Source of the DNA: Paenibacillus ihbetae
GTDB lineage: Bacteria > Bacillota > Bacilli > Paenibacillales > Paenibacillaceae
Length of the DNA stretch: 64,000 nt
Direction: 5' to 3'
Assembly (NCBI RefSeq): GCF_002741055.1
Contig: NZ_CP016809.1
Span: 372,001 to 436,000, forward strand
The position numbers were made by a program, and so were the translations under genes. Shown piece after piece: positions 17,239 through 25,244 of the stretch (position 1 is its first letter; each line of letters opens with the position of its first letter). Under the pieces are notes generated by a model. The model did no database searches. It saw nothing but the letters and a program-made list of their open reading frames with translations, and was not told where the DNA came from.

Positions 17239-18000
17239 TTAGAAGCCGGCCGTCCAGCCTCCGTCTGCGGCGATCACGGCACCGTTGATAAAGCTGGATT
17301 CATCGGATGCCAGGAACAAAGCAACTTGAGCGATTTCTTCCGGTTGGCCGGTCCGCGGAATGACCCCTTGGGTCACTTTCGTGCGGGAAGCACCGAACTC
17401 GTCCACATTGTTCATCGTCGAGGCGATATTGGTGATCGTTGCACCCGGAGCAATGGCATTGCAGCGGATCCCCTTCTGGGCATACATGAATCCGGTGTTC
17501 TTCGTGATACCGATCACCGCGTGCTTCGAAGCCGTATAGGCTGCTCCGGCATGCGCCCCGCTGAATCCGCCCGTCGAAGCTGTGTTTACGATCACGCCTT
17601 TCCCCTTTTCAAGGAAAATAGGGATCGCTTTGCGTATGGCACGCATGACGCCTTTCGTATTGATATCGAAAATCAGGTCCCATTTCTCATCGTCCACTTC
17701 ACCGATTGCCGCCATGTTATCCATGATCCCGGCATTATTCACAAGAATATCCAGGGTTCCGTACTGTTGAACGGCGGTATCGATCATCGCGTTGATATCT
17801 TCCAGCTCCGCTACATTCGTTCTTATGGCGATAGCTTCTCCACCCGAGGCCTTGATCCCGGCTGCAACCGCTTCCGCGCCTTCTTTATTTAAATCGGAAA
17901 CAATCACCTTGGCTCCTTCTTGTGCATACAGCTCCGCAATGGCTTTGCCCATCCCCGACGCAGCACCTGTAACGACAGCCACTCTATCCTTCAACCGCAT
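17239..18000 (-). CDS. Short-chain dehydrogenase/reductase
   Basis: This 253-residue classical SDR has the cofactor motif TGAASGMG (11-18), Asp36 after strand beta-2, which favours NAD, the NNAG motif (88-91) and the catalytic Ser142, Tyr155 and Lys159 (YTASK). It oxidises or reduces a hydroxyl or carbonyl group; the substrate cannot be read from the sequence, and glucose dehydrogenase-like and 3-oxoacyl reductase-like names are both common. It has a strong promoter with a TetR-type palindrome just after the -10, so it is probably repressed by the TetR protein downstream. Confidence 0.9.
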   Translation of the reverse strand: MRLKDRVAVVTGAASGMGKAIAELYAQEGAKVIVSDLNKEGAEAVAAGIKASGGEAIAIRTNVAELEDINAMIDTAVQQYGTLDILVNNAGIMDNMAAIGEVDDEKWDLIFDINTKGVMRAIRKAIPIFLEKGKGVIVNTASTGGFSGAHAGAAYTASKHAVIGITKNTGFMYAQKGIRCNAIAPGATITNIASTMNNVDEFGASRTKVTQGVIPRTGQPEEIAQVALFLASDESSFINGAVIAADGGWTAGF

Positions 18001-18022
18001 AACGATCCCTCCACATATTTAT

Positions 18023-18036
18023 TGAACAGTTGTTCA
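18023..18036. promoter_or_regulatory. TetR operator at the SDR promoter
   Basis: TGAACA-GT-TGTTCA, a perfect inverted repeat placed between the -10 box and the start codon, where a bound repressor would block transcription. Confidence 0.65.
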
Positions 18037-18041
18037 TTTAA

Positions 18042-18071
18042 ATTATAGAGAAGCCGGTACGCCTTTGTCAA
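18042..18071 (-). promoter_or_regulatory. Sigma-A promoter of the SDR gene
   Basis: Perfect TTGACA (18066-18071) and perfect TATAAT (18042-18047) on the minus strand, 18 bases apart. Confidence 0.85.
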
Positions 18072-18153
18072 ACAAACAGCTTGTGGCTTAAAGCAGCCCC
18101 TCTCATTCTGTAGGATTGAAGGTTGCAAGGAGGAAATTTCGAGTTTTAACGGA

Positions 18154-18185
18154 AGCGAAGCTGCCGGTCACCCGGCAGCTTCGCT
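18154..18185. terminator. Perfect 14-bp hairpin, possible terminator
   Basis: AGCGAAGCTGCCGG and CCGGCAGCTTCGCT with a four-base loop lie about 80 bases past the SUMF1-like gene. There is no strong T-tract on either strand, so it may act as a 3'-end stabiliser rather than a terminator. Confidence 0.4.
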
Positions 18186-18263
18186 AATTTAGGTTATGTA
18201 GATTTATCATTTGGCTTCGATGACCGCGAAGCCGTTGTCTTCGTCATCGCATGCTCCATCGTT

Positions 18264-18944
18264 TCATCTCGTCCTTGCTAAGCGGAAGCCCAGATCGTCA
18301 ATTTTAAACGTAGGATGACTTCGACGGCGGCATGTCGCGCCGCAGCCCCTGGCCTCCTCGGCCCAGCTCCCTCCCCGAAATGATCGATAAGAGCCGTATA
18401 CCAGGGGATCATATTGGTCCCAGCACCACTCCCACACATTGCCGATCATATCGAACAGCCCCCAAGCATTCGGCTCCTTAGTACCGACAGCATGCGCTCT
18501 CCCTCCGGAGTTGCCTTGATACCAAGCGATTTCATTGAGCTCGCCATATCTGTAGCCGATCGTTCCTGCAAGGCATGCATATTGCCATTCCGCTTCAGTA
18601 GGAAGACGGTAGCCGTTCGCTTCGCGATCAACATGAATCTGTTCACCACCATCGGCTATCGAGTAGCATTCCTTCAGGCCGGATGTCCGTGACCATGCAT
18701 TACAGAAACGAATAGCATCATACCAAGATATATTAGTGACAGGGATCGTGGAGCCGCGAACCGCTTGGTCTGTCGTATGCACGACCGCAGCATAAAGCGC
18801 TACAGTAACCGGCACGGCTGCAAGGCAAAAAGAATCCAGCTCCACCGTCCATGTCTTTTTGATTCGGTCGTCCCTTAAGTTAACTTGCCCCGCAGGAATC
18901 GTTACCATAGGGTAAGATTCTTCGTGTGGGTGGAGCTGCGTCAT
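18264..18944 (-). CDS. SUMF1/FGE-sulfatase-domain protein lacking the catalytic cysteines
   Basis: The 226-residue protein has the C-type-lectin-like FGE-sulfatase fold: VTNISWYDAIRFCNAWS, YRLPTEAEWQYA, GLFDMIGNVWEWCWD and FRGGSW...LGFRLAR. True formylglycine-generating enzymes have a Cys shortly after GGS and another five residues on, which oxidise the sulfatase Cys. Here the segment is GGSWAEEARGC, without the matching pair, so it is unlikely to make formylglycine. Similar proteins serve other roles, such as EgtB-like or structural ones. It is probably co-transcribed with the DUF4180 and TetR genes upstream. Confidence 0.85.
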   Translation of the reverse strand: MTQLHPHEESYPMVTIPAGQVNLRDDRIKKTWTVELDSFCLAAVPVTVALYAAVVHTTDQAVRGSTIPVTNISWYDAIRFCNAWSRTSGLKECYSIADGGEQIHVDREANGYRLPTEAEWQYACLAGTIGYRYGELNEIAWYQGNSGGRAHAVGTKEPNAWGLFDMIGNVWEWCWDQYDPLVYGSYRSFRGGSWAEEARGCGATCRRRSHPTFKIDDLGFRLARTR

Positions 18945-18961
18945 CCTTGGATCCCCCTATT

Positions 18962-19330
18962 TTACTTAATGGAGCTCAGCTTCTCGATCGCCTGTTCTTC
19001 AGTCGGCATAAAGAAAACATCGCTGCCATTGTTGCTTTCATAAATGAAATCGCGAAGGCTTCGGCTAGAATAGACGGAGAAATCCCCGACAATGGCAAGC
19101 TTTGCTCGATAATTCATGAACTTTTGCAGGATGTCGCCGGCCAGGCGTGTGCTTAAATCGAAAAAACGCTCGCTGATCAATGATTTATGTATAACAATCC
19201 GATCGCTGCCCGTCTCATATTGTACGGTTGCCATCAGATCCAGTGCGGACTGAACATCATCAATTATTACATCAGTGCCGGTTACAACGGCAATGTCCCT
19301 GCTGCCGGCCTCGTGTTTCGTTATCTTCAT
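18962..19330 (-). CDS. DUF4180 protein
   Basis: The 122-residue protein fits DUF4180: an alternating beta/alpha pattern with VIIDDVQSALDLMATVQYETGSDRIVIHKSLISERFFDLSTRLAGDILQKFMNYRAKLAIVGDFS. The domain resembles STAS/SpoIIAA folds in size and pattern, but its function is unknown. GGGGAGGG precedes the ATG. The gene lies 17 bases from the SUMF1-like gene and 76 bases from the TetR gene, so an operon is likely. Confidence 0.85.
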   Translation of the reverse strand: MKITKHEAGSRDIAVVTGTDVIIDDVQSALDLMATVQYETGSDRIVIHKSLISERFFDLSTRLAGDILQKFMNYRAKLAIVGDFSVYSSRSLRDFIYESNNGSDVFFMPTEEQAIEKLSSIK

Positions 19331-19406
19331 CTTTTAGCCCTCCCCAAGGGATCGTATTTTTCAACGTCGTTGGACGTAGGTGTTAAATCGCATGCACTGC
19401 AAATTC

Positions 19407-20069
19407 CTACATCCCCTTGTGACTGGTAAATGCTCGCACGAAATCCTCCCCAATCGTCCGGTTATCTCCCCCATGAATCGGCGGTACGTCAGCAACTCTA
19501 AAGAAGCTTAAACCGATCACCATCGCGAGGAGTCCGTAGGCTGCGTTGTAGGAATCTGCTACGGACATCTCCCCTGTCTGATTGCCGTACGCAATAATCT
19601 TGGCAATTCCATGGAAATCCCTGCTGTAGCTCTCGGCTACGACTTCCTGAAATTTCGGGTCCAATGCGGCTTTCGAGAAAAATTGAACAAACAGTCTGGC
19701 TTGATCGATATGAGGAATATGCATCTTCTCAATCCCATCCAGCTGCGATACGTTAATGCTCGTCGCCTCTTCTTCACGGTAAGGGGGCAATAGATGCTTC
19801 ATAGTCACGTCCATCATCTCCATGGCTGTCATGCCGCTGCTGATGTCCGATTCAATCTTGAGCCCGTAGAAAGCAAGGAACGTCTTGAAGGCTTCGATCG
19901 TCAAATGCTCCTTGTTCTGAAAATAATACGTCACAACCCCCTTGGAGCAGCCCGCTTGCTCGGCAACCTTATCCAGCGTCATGCCGTCTATACCATGCCT
20001 GCTGATGCAGGTTAACGTAGCGTTGATGAGATCCGCCCGGCGTTTCGGTTCCATTCCGATCTTTGGCAT
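19407..20069 (-). CDS. TetR-family regulator (BetI-like)
   Basis: The 220-residue protein starts MPKIGMEPKRRADLINATLTCISRHGIDGMTLDKVAEQAGCSKGVVTYYFQNKEHL, a TetR helix-turn-helix in the BetI-like form, and has a C-terminal ligand domain of normal length. Since it is first in a probable three-gene unit with DUF4180 and the SUMF1-like gene, it probably controls that unit. An imperfect palindrome, CTGTACGGTCAG, about 30 bases upstream is a possible operator. Confidence 0.87.
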   Translation of the reverse strand: MPKIGMEPKRRADLINATLTCISRHGIDGMTLDKVAEQAGCSKGVVTYYFQNKEHLTIEAFKTFLAFYGLKIESDISSGMTAMEMMDVTMKHLLPPYREEEATSINVSQLDGIEKMHIPHIDQARLFVQFFSKAALDPKFQEVVAESYSRDFHGIAKIIAYGNQTGEMSVADSYNAAYGLLAMVIGLSFFRVADVPPIHGGDNRTIGEDFVRAFTSHKGM

Positions 20070-20094
20070 AACCTTATCTCTCCCGTTTATTTAT

Positions 20095-20107
20095 ACTGTA
20101 CGGTCAG
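20095..20107. promoter_or_regulatory. Imperfect palindrome upstream of the BetI-like gene
   Basis: ACTGTACGGTCAG, partly symmetric around its centre and of the kind bound by TetR proteins. Low certainty. Confidence 0.3.
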
Positions 20108-20262
20108 AATAAAAAGATTATAGCCAAATATTCCCTGCTCGTCAAGCTGGACTGCGTAAACTCCGAAACGCCAAGAAGTGGGGCCTCCTGAAAAAGACGG
20201 CATTGGCGGAATTTATCCGCTCGAATCCTGCTGGTATAACCATGGGCCGCTATTAGAACCCT

Positions 20263-20979
20263 TCATCTTGCATGTGCATGAATGGAACCCGCCTTCACCT
20301 TTTCAATCAACGGCATCCCGTTTCGAATGTTCACTTTCATCACAAAATCGGACGGTAGCTCCAGGGTGCACAGCGAGATATCCTCCTCCAAAAACTCAGG
20401 CTGCCCCGTATCGTAAAACTTCATGGCCGCCTCTGAGCTTCGAATCCGATCAATGGTCAACTCCGGCGTTACATAGCCTGACTGCCGGAGGATATCTGCG
20501 ATATACTCCGCGCATGCCAGGTCATCATCCCCCGTTGGGTGGGAGGCAATGATGTTTATGCTCATCTCTTCATGGCCAAGCAACCGCTCCTTAATAAATT
20601 GTGCGGTTGTCCTGGCATTCGAGAAGCCTGTAACAAGAACATGCTCTGCATTCATGGCATTTAAAGCTGCAGTCACCCCGTTCGTTGTCTTCTGGATCAG
20701 AAATTCCCCTTGGAGATCGAACTGCTGCAAGCGAACAGGCGAATTATCCAATTGAAATCCCGGAATCAACAACCCCTTAATCTCGCCGGCCAATATGAAA
20801 TCAGGGTGTAACTCTTTTAATTTCATAGCTTCATCGACTCCAGCTACAGGAATGATGCCTTGGACCCCGTTTAGAAATGCATAGTGAGCCACCGTAAATG
20901 CGCGAATTACGTCAATGACTACATTGATCTGCGCCGGCTCGGGCGGCCGGTTGTGTCCCTGCATTATTCGAATCTTCAT
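20263..20979 (-). CDS. 2-phosphosulfolactate phosphatase (ComB family, YitC-like)
   Basis: The 238-residue protein has ComB-family blocks: VVIDVIRAFTVAHYAF, ILAGEIKGL, the substrate-loop region FLIQKTTNGVTAALNAM and VTGFSNA. ComB removes phosphate from (2R)-phospho-3-sulfolactate. In archaea this leads to coenzyme M; in Bacillus the homologous YitC makes sulfolactate, a major small molecule of spores. Synthase, MFS and YitT-family genes follow on the other strand, a set matching yitC, yitG, yitD and yitE of B. subtilis. The start is supported by AAGGGGG with a normal spacing. It is divergent from the MFS gene. Confidence 0.88.
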   Translation of the reverse strand: MKIRIMQGHNRPPEPAQINVVIDVIRAFTVAHYAFLNGVQGIIPVAGVDEAMKLKELHPDFILAGEIKGLLIPGFQLDNSPVRLQQFDLQGEFLIQKTTNGVTAALNAMNAEHVLVTGFSNARTTAQFIKERLLGHEEMSINIIASHPTGDDDLACAEYIADILRQSGYVTPELTIDRIRSSEAAMKFYDTGQPEFLEEDISLCTLELPSDFVMKVNIRNGMPLIEKVKAGSIHAHAR

Positions 20980-21201
20980 GTTGGTTCCCCCTTACCCGAA
21001 TACAGGCAGTTTAATAAACAGTATATTTTCGCCAGCATAAGAGGTGATTCGTCTATTCGCAAACCGCTGCTCATCGTATCCGTGACTCGAAAGTAGCGGC
21101 GGAATATATAATCCGATTGTGGTCATAATTAGGATGATATGTACGCCATCTGCACAACCTGTAATTGTGTCCTTTAAATCTCCACATCGAGGAGCTACAT
21201 C

Positions 21202-22509
21202 ATGGAAAAAACAAAAAGACGAAAACTGAATATCAGCTTCCAAAGCGATATCGACCTGGAGGACTCCCCGGAAACAAAAGACGAAGACTCCAAGTCCAAA
21301 TCCAATTCAGCAGGAAGCTCCAAGGGACAGGTCTGGGAATTCATTGCGCTGGCGACCATTCCGATCGTGCTGGTATTCGGCAATTCGATGCTGGTTCCGG
21401 GGCTGCCCGAGATGCAAAGAGAGCTTGGCATCAGTAAATTCCAGAGCAGCTTGATCATCACCATTTTCTCGCTGGCGGCAGGCCTGTTTATTCCGCTGAT
21501 CGGGTATCTGTCGGATCGGTTCGGCCGCAAGGTGATCATCATTCCCGCCTTGATCCTATACGGCGGAGCCGGAATCCTGGCCGGGTTCGGCGCGATATGG
21601 AATTCTTATGCGGTCATTATTTCCGCCAGAGCAATTCAAGGGTTCGCAGCTGCCGGGACCGCTCCGATTGCAATGGCGCTCGTCGGCGATTTATACGAGG
21701 GCGGAACCGAAAGTAAAGCACTGGGCCTCATCGAGGCATCCAACGGCTCAGGCAAAGTGCTTAGCCCCATAATAGGCTCTCTGCTGATGCTGATCGTTTG
21801 GTATGCTTCCTTTTTCGCTTTTCCCGTTTTCTGCGCTTTATCGCTGCTGGCCGTGATCTTCTTGATTAAAGAGCCGAAGCGTAACCAAAAGCAGGAGCTC
21901 AAGAAATATCTGGGGAATATCAAGGATATCTTCAAAGAGAAAGGCCGCTGGCTCATCACTGCGTTCTTTGCCGGCTCGTTGGGGCTGTTTATTTTGTTCG
22001 GTATCCTGTTTTACCTGTCCAACATCCTTGAGGAGAAGCCCTACAATATCGATGGCGTGATGAAGGGGTTAATTCTAGCCATTCCGCTGCTGGGCATGGT
22101 TATAACTTCCTATACGACCGGGAGCCTGATCAAGAAAAAAGGGCTGCTCATGCGCTGGTTAATGAACATCGGTTTAGTTGCCATGACGGTTTCCTTAGCG
22201 GCTACCCTGTTCTTTCTGAAGAACATCTATGTATTCATTGCATTGCTGACGGTTAGCAGCATTGGAACCGGACTGCTTCTCCCCTGCCTGAATACCATCA
22301 TTACCGGCGCCGTCGAGAAGAGTGAACGGGGTATGATTACATCGCTGTATAACAGCTTGCGGTTTTTGGGTGTGGCAGCGGGCCCCCCTTTATTCGGGTG
22401 GATGATGGACAAATCCGATCATGTGGTGTTTATCACGGTATCTTCCCTTTCTTTGGTGACATTAGGTCTTGTGTTCTTCTTGATTAAGCCCCCACGCAAG
22501 ATCGCCTGA
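21202..22509 (+). CDS. MFS transporter (DHA1 type), candidate sulfolactate exporter
   Basis: The 435-residue protein has a charged, Ser-rich cytoplasmic N-terminus (about 45 residues) and then about twelve membrane helices, with the MFS motif GYLSDRFGRK between helices 2 and 3. It belongs to the drug:H+ antiporter class, like B. subtilis YitG. Since it lies between genes for sulfolactate phosphatase and synthase, it may move sulfolactate or a related organosulfonate, for example from mother cell to forespore. That substrate is inference. GAGGAG precedes the ATG. Confidence 0.85.
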   Translation: MEKTKRRKLNISFQSDIDLEDSPETKDEDSKSKSNSAGSSKGQVWEFIALATIPIVLVFGNSMLVPGLPEMQRELGISKFQSSLIITIFSLAAGLFIPLIGYLSDRFGRKVIIIPALILYGGAGILAGFGAIWNSYAVIISARAIQGFAAAGTAPIAMALVGDLYEGGTESKALGLIEASNGSGKVLSPIIGSLLMLIVWYASFFAFPVFCALSLLAVIFLIKEPKRNQKQELKKYLGNIKDIFKEKGRWLITAFFAGSLGLFILFGILFYLSNILEEKPYNIDGVMKGLILAIPLLGMVITSYTTGSLIKKKGLLMRWLMNIGLVAMTVSLAATLFFLKNIYVFIALLTVSSIGTGLLLPCLNTIITGAVEKSERGMITSLYNSLRFLGVAAGPPLFGWMMDKSDHVVFITVSSLSLVTLGLVFFLIKPPRKIA

Positions 22510-22537
22510 TCGGCATTCCAATATGGTTAAAGATGGG

Positions 22538-22566
22538 CACCTGTCTCTAGGGTTGCGCATATGATA
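22538..22566 (+). promoter_or_regulatory. Candidate sigma-K promoter of the phosphosulfolactate synthase gene
   Basis: CACC (22538-22541), 16 bases, then CATATGATA (22558-22566), a full match to the sigma-K pattern mACm-N16/17-CATAnnnTA used in the mother cell late in sporulation. Confidence 0.6.
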
Positions 22567-22619
22567 CCAGTGTCAGCTGGAATATCGACAAATCAAAAAT
22601 GAATTGGGGAGATTTTAAC

Positions 22620-23486
22620 ATGAACAATTCCCTGCGTGCAGTTTGGCCCACGGAGTTAAGTGACCCGAGCGGGCAGCGCAGCAATCCCGCAATGGGAAAA
22701 AAAGACCGCGACGCCTATGGGGGCACAGGCCGCGGGATTACGATGGTCATTGATAAGGGCCTTGGCCGTCATGCGTTCACCGATCTGATCGAAACCTCTT
22801 CGGATTACATCGATTGCATCAAGTTCGGTTTCGGTACGGCTCCGCTGTATAAAATGGATATGCTGCTATATAAAATCAGTCTGGCCAAACAGCACGGGAT
22901 CATGGTCATGCCGGGCGGAACCCTTCTCGAGACCGCCGTGCAGCAGGATGTTGTCCCTGCTTTCTTCAATTCCATATGCAGCCTCGGCTTCAATGCCGTC
23001 GAAGTATCCGACGGTACCATCGAGCTGTCCCGCAAACAACGGACGGCACTGATCCGGGAAGGCAAACAACGGGGATTTCGCGTTTTTACGGAGTATGGCA
23101 AGAAGCTGTCCGGTTCCCTTATAGATGCCGCCATGCTTGCCAAAACGATGGAAACGGATTTGTCCGCAGGCGCCGAGTTTATAACGATTGAAGCCCGCGA
23201 ATCGGGAATGGGTGTCGGCATTTTCGATAAGCAAGGCGAATGTCGGGAAGAAGTGATTGACGATATCATTAAGTTCATTCCGGATTCAAGAAAGCTGATC
23301 TGGGAAGCGCCACTTAAACACCAGCAGGCCATGCTTTTGCGCAAGTTCGGTTCCAATGTACATTTAGGGAATATTCCGCCTTCCGAGGTTCTCGCGCTGG
23401 AAACGATGCGCCGCGGGCTTCGTCAGGATACGTTTGAACTTGGGGTAAGAGCGCAGGAAGCGGATCGGTTTTGTTATGTCATTTAA
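22620..23486 (+). CDS. Phosphosulfolactate synthase (ComA family, YitD-like)
   Basis: The start is at MNNSLRAVWP, with GGGGAG upstream; the longer frame starts seven codons earlier without one. The 288-residue TIM-barrel protein carries ComA blocks: TMVIDKGLG near the N-terminus, DYIDCIKFGFGT, GIMVMPGGTLLETA, GFNAVEVSDGTIEL and FITIEARESG. ComA adds sulfite to phosphoenolpyruvate to give (2R)-phospho-3-sulfolactate, the substrate of the ComB-like phosphatase encoded nearby. A sigma-K-like promoter precedes it, consistent with sulfolactate production during sporulation. Confidence 0.9.
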   Translation: MNNSLRAVWPTELSDPSGQRSNPAMGKKDRDAYGGTGRGITMVIDKGLGRHAFTDLIETSSDYIDCIKFGFGTAPLYKMDMLLYKISLAKQHGIMVMPGGTLLETAVQQDVVPAFFNSICSLGFNAVEVSDGTIELSRKQRTALIREGKQRGFRVFTEYGKKLSGSLIDAAMLAKTMETDLSAGAEFITIEARESGMGVGIFDKQGECREEVIDDIIKFIPDSRKLIWEAPLKHQQAMLLRKFGSNVHLGNIPPSEVLALETMRRGLRQDTFELGVRAQEADRFCYVI

Positions 23487-23518
23487 CCTTTAGCCGAAAT
23501 CTCGGCGATTACGAATAA

Positions 23519-23549
23519 GGGCAGCCCGGAATTGATTCCGGGCTGCCCA
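23519..23549 (+). terminator. Strong hairpin after the synthase gene
   Basis: GGGCAGCCCGGAA and TTCCGGGCTGCCC with a four-base loop, followed by ATTT. Long stem, modest T-run. Confidence 0.6.
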
Positions 23550-23700
23550 TTTGGTATACGTTCGGCAGCATGATGGCACATCGAAGAGGAGCTCATGCGG
23601 CATAGCCTTTTACGAAATCTCGGCATCCCCTTCAACTGACAAGCATACACTACAATATCAGGATAGGCTTGTCACTTCAACTAATGAAGGAGATTTCAGT

Positions 23701-24357
23701 GTGAGCATTCCGTTCTTTCCCTACCGATGGAGACTGCTGTTTACTCGTCGAACCGCGATAAGGTTTCTCCTCATTACGGCCGGAGCCGTCATACAGGGCT
23801 TCGCCATGGCCGTATTCTTGTTTCCTCACGCCATTCCCTCCGGAGGAGGCGCGGGGATCGCGGTGCTGCTAAACCATGCCTTCGGCCTCCCGATGAGCTT
23901 CGGGCTGTGGTTTGCCAATACGATTTTTCTTGTTTTCACCGTCCAATATCTTGGCAGCATCAGCGCCTTCGGAACCGTGTATGTCATAACGGTCACTTCC
24001 GTATCCGTCAATTTCTTCGAGGTGTTTGTAGATCCGCCGTTCAAAAATGTGTGGATTGATCTGCTCTTCGGTTCAGTCATTCTCGGTACCGGCGTCGCCA
24101 TGCTGATCAGGCAGCGGGTCTCGAACGGAGGAATCGGTTTTGTAGCCCTGGCGATCTATAAATACAAGGGGATCAACCCCGGAACATCGTTGTTCTGGAT
24201 GAACGGCATCATCTTTGCCCTGACCGCCTATGTGATTGATTGGAAAATTATAATCCTTGCCGTGGGATGCCAATGGATGTCGACAAGGATCATTAACTGG
24301 ATCCACCAGTTTCCCGCCCCGAAGACGACCTATGCACCCGCCTGGCGCAAAAAATAA
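23701..24357 (+). CDS. YitT-family membrane protein (YitE-like, UPF0750)
   Basis: The start is the GTG at 23701, with AAGGAG eight bases upstream, giving 218 residues rather than the 268 of the open frame. Five to six hydrophobic segments and the block LFPHAIPSGGGAGIAVLLNHAFGLPMS...WFANTIF identify the YitT/DUF161 family. It lacks the C-terminal DUF2179 domain of longer relatives, as B. subtilis YitE does. Function is unknown. A CATACACT element at 23644-23651 resembles a sigma-E -10 box but has no clear -35. The context links it to the sulfolactate genes. Confidence 0.82.
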   Translation: MSIPFFPYRWRLLFTRRTAIRFLLITAGAVIQGFAMAVFLFPHAIPSGGGAGIAVLLNHAFGLPMSFGLWFANTIFLVFTVQYLGSISAFGTVYVITVTSVSVNFFEVFVDPPFKNVWIDLLFGSVILGTGVAMLIRQRVSNGGIGFVALAIYKYKGINPGTSLFWMNGIIFALTAYVIDWKIIILAVGCQWMSTRIINWIHQFPAPKTTYAPAWRKK

Positions 24358-24430
24358 CGTATCGGAAACAAAGGCGCGTGGCTAAGCGGCCAAAGCGGGC
24401 AATGGGTTCACACATATTAGCAAGATAAGA

Positions 24431-24976
24431 TTATCTGTCTCTAACGGCGTACAGGAAACGGCAATAGCCGATCTCCGCCGCATTTTTCATCAGCTCGACG
24501 TTCAGCCATGCCGCCAGTTCATGAAAGGGTCTCTCCGCAAACGGCCACCGCGTTCGTTCCGAAGACAGGAACTCTTCATCCGTGAGCGCCGATACTTCCC
24601 GGTTCCATTCGCTTCGCAATTGGTTGATCCTGTCTCGGGTCTCCTGTATGCCGCCGCTCGAAAGAATCTCTTCCCTAGCCAATGTTCCGCTGCCAAACGA
24701 ATGGTCCAGTGCCATCGACCACCAGTAGGTAATATGCCAGGTCAGCCAAGCTACGCTCGGTGGACCGATATCATAATTTTCCGATTCCGGCCAATCCGCA
24801 CGCCATATTCCGTTGTCTTGGTGCACATGAAGCCCTTTCGAGCCAGGTGGCCAATGAAACTCCTCGTCTTCAAGCCCGGTTAGATGCATATCGAGCAGCT
24901 GCCAAGCCATTTGGAACTGAAAATCGAGCGTGCTGCGAATCATGCCACTTGGATTTGCCGGATGGGTACCAGCCAT
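24431..24976 (-). CDS. DinB-family protein
   Basis: The start is at MAGTHPANPSG, with AGAAGG eight bases upstream. The 181-residue four-helix protein shows DinB-superfamily features: MAWQLLDMHLTGLEDEEFHW near the N-terminus, a His in VAWLTWHITYWW and a C-terminal helix with PFHELAAWLNVELMKNAAEIGYCRFL. Family members bind a divalent metal through three His; some are thiol transferases, most are uncharacterised. It stands alone. Confidence 0.83.
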   Translation of the reverse strand: MAGTHPANPSGMIRSTLDFQFQMAWQLLDMHLTGLEDEEFHWPPGSKGLHVHQDNGIWRADWPESENYDIGPPSVAWLTWHITYWWSMALDHSFGSGTLAREEILSSGGIQETRDRINQLRSEWNREVSALTDEEFLSSERTRWPFAERPFHELAAWLNVELMKNAAEIGYCRFLYAVRDR

Positions 24977-25216
24977 ACGATTCACCTTCTTTCAAATAAC
25001 AAACAACATTACATAAAATCTATGCATTAACAAACATATTATTGTAATGTTTGTCTATATGTCAATAGATAATCCGAACGAAAGTCTAGCGCAGGCATAA
25101 TGCATAGAAAATCTAATGAGCCTACCAAGAAGCATGTCAGGTTCGAAGGTCCGTCCTCAACGGATGGTTTTAGGTTTCGCACGCTTCGCGATCTCAACTG
25201 GCTAAAGCCGCAAATT

Positions 25217-25244
25217 AAAAAAAGCCGTATGATAACGGCTTTTA
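25217..25244 (-). terminator. Terminator of the polyketide operon
   Basis: On the minus strand AGCCGT-N6-ACGGCT is followed by seven Ts. The hairpin directly abuts the stop codon of the flavoprotein gene. Confidence 0.85.
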
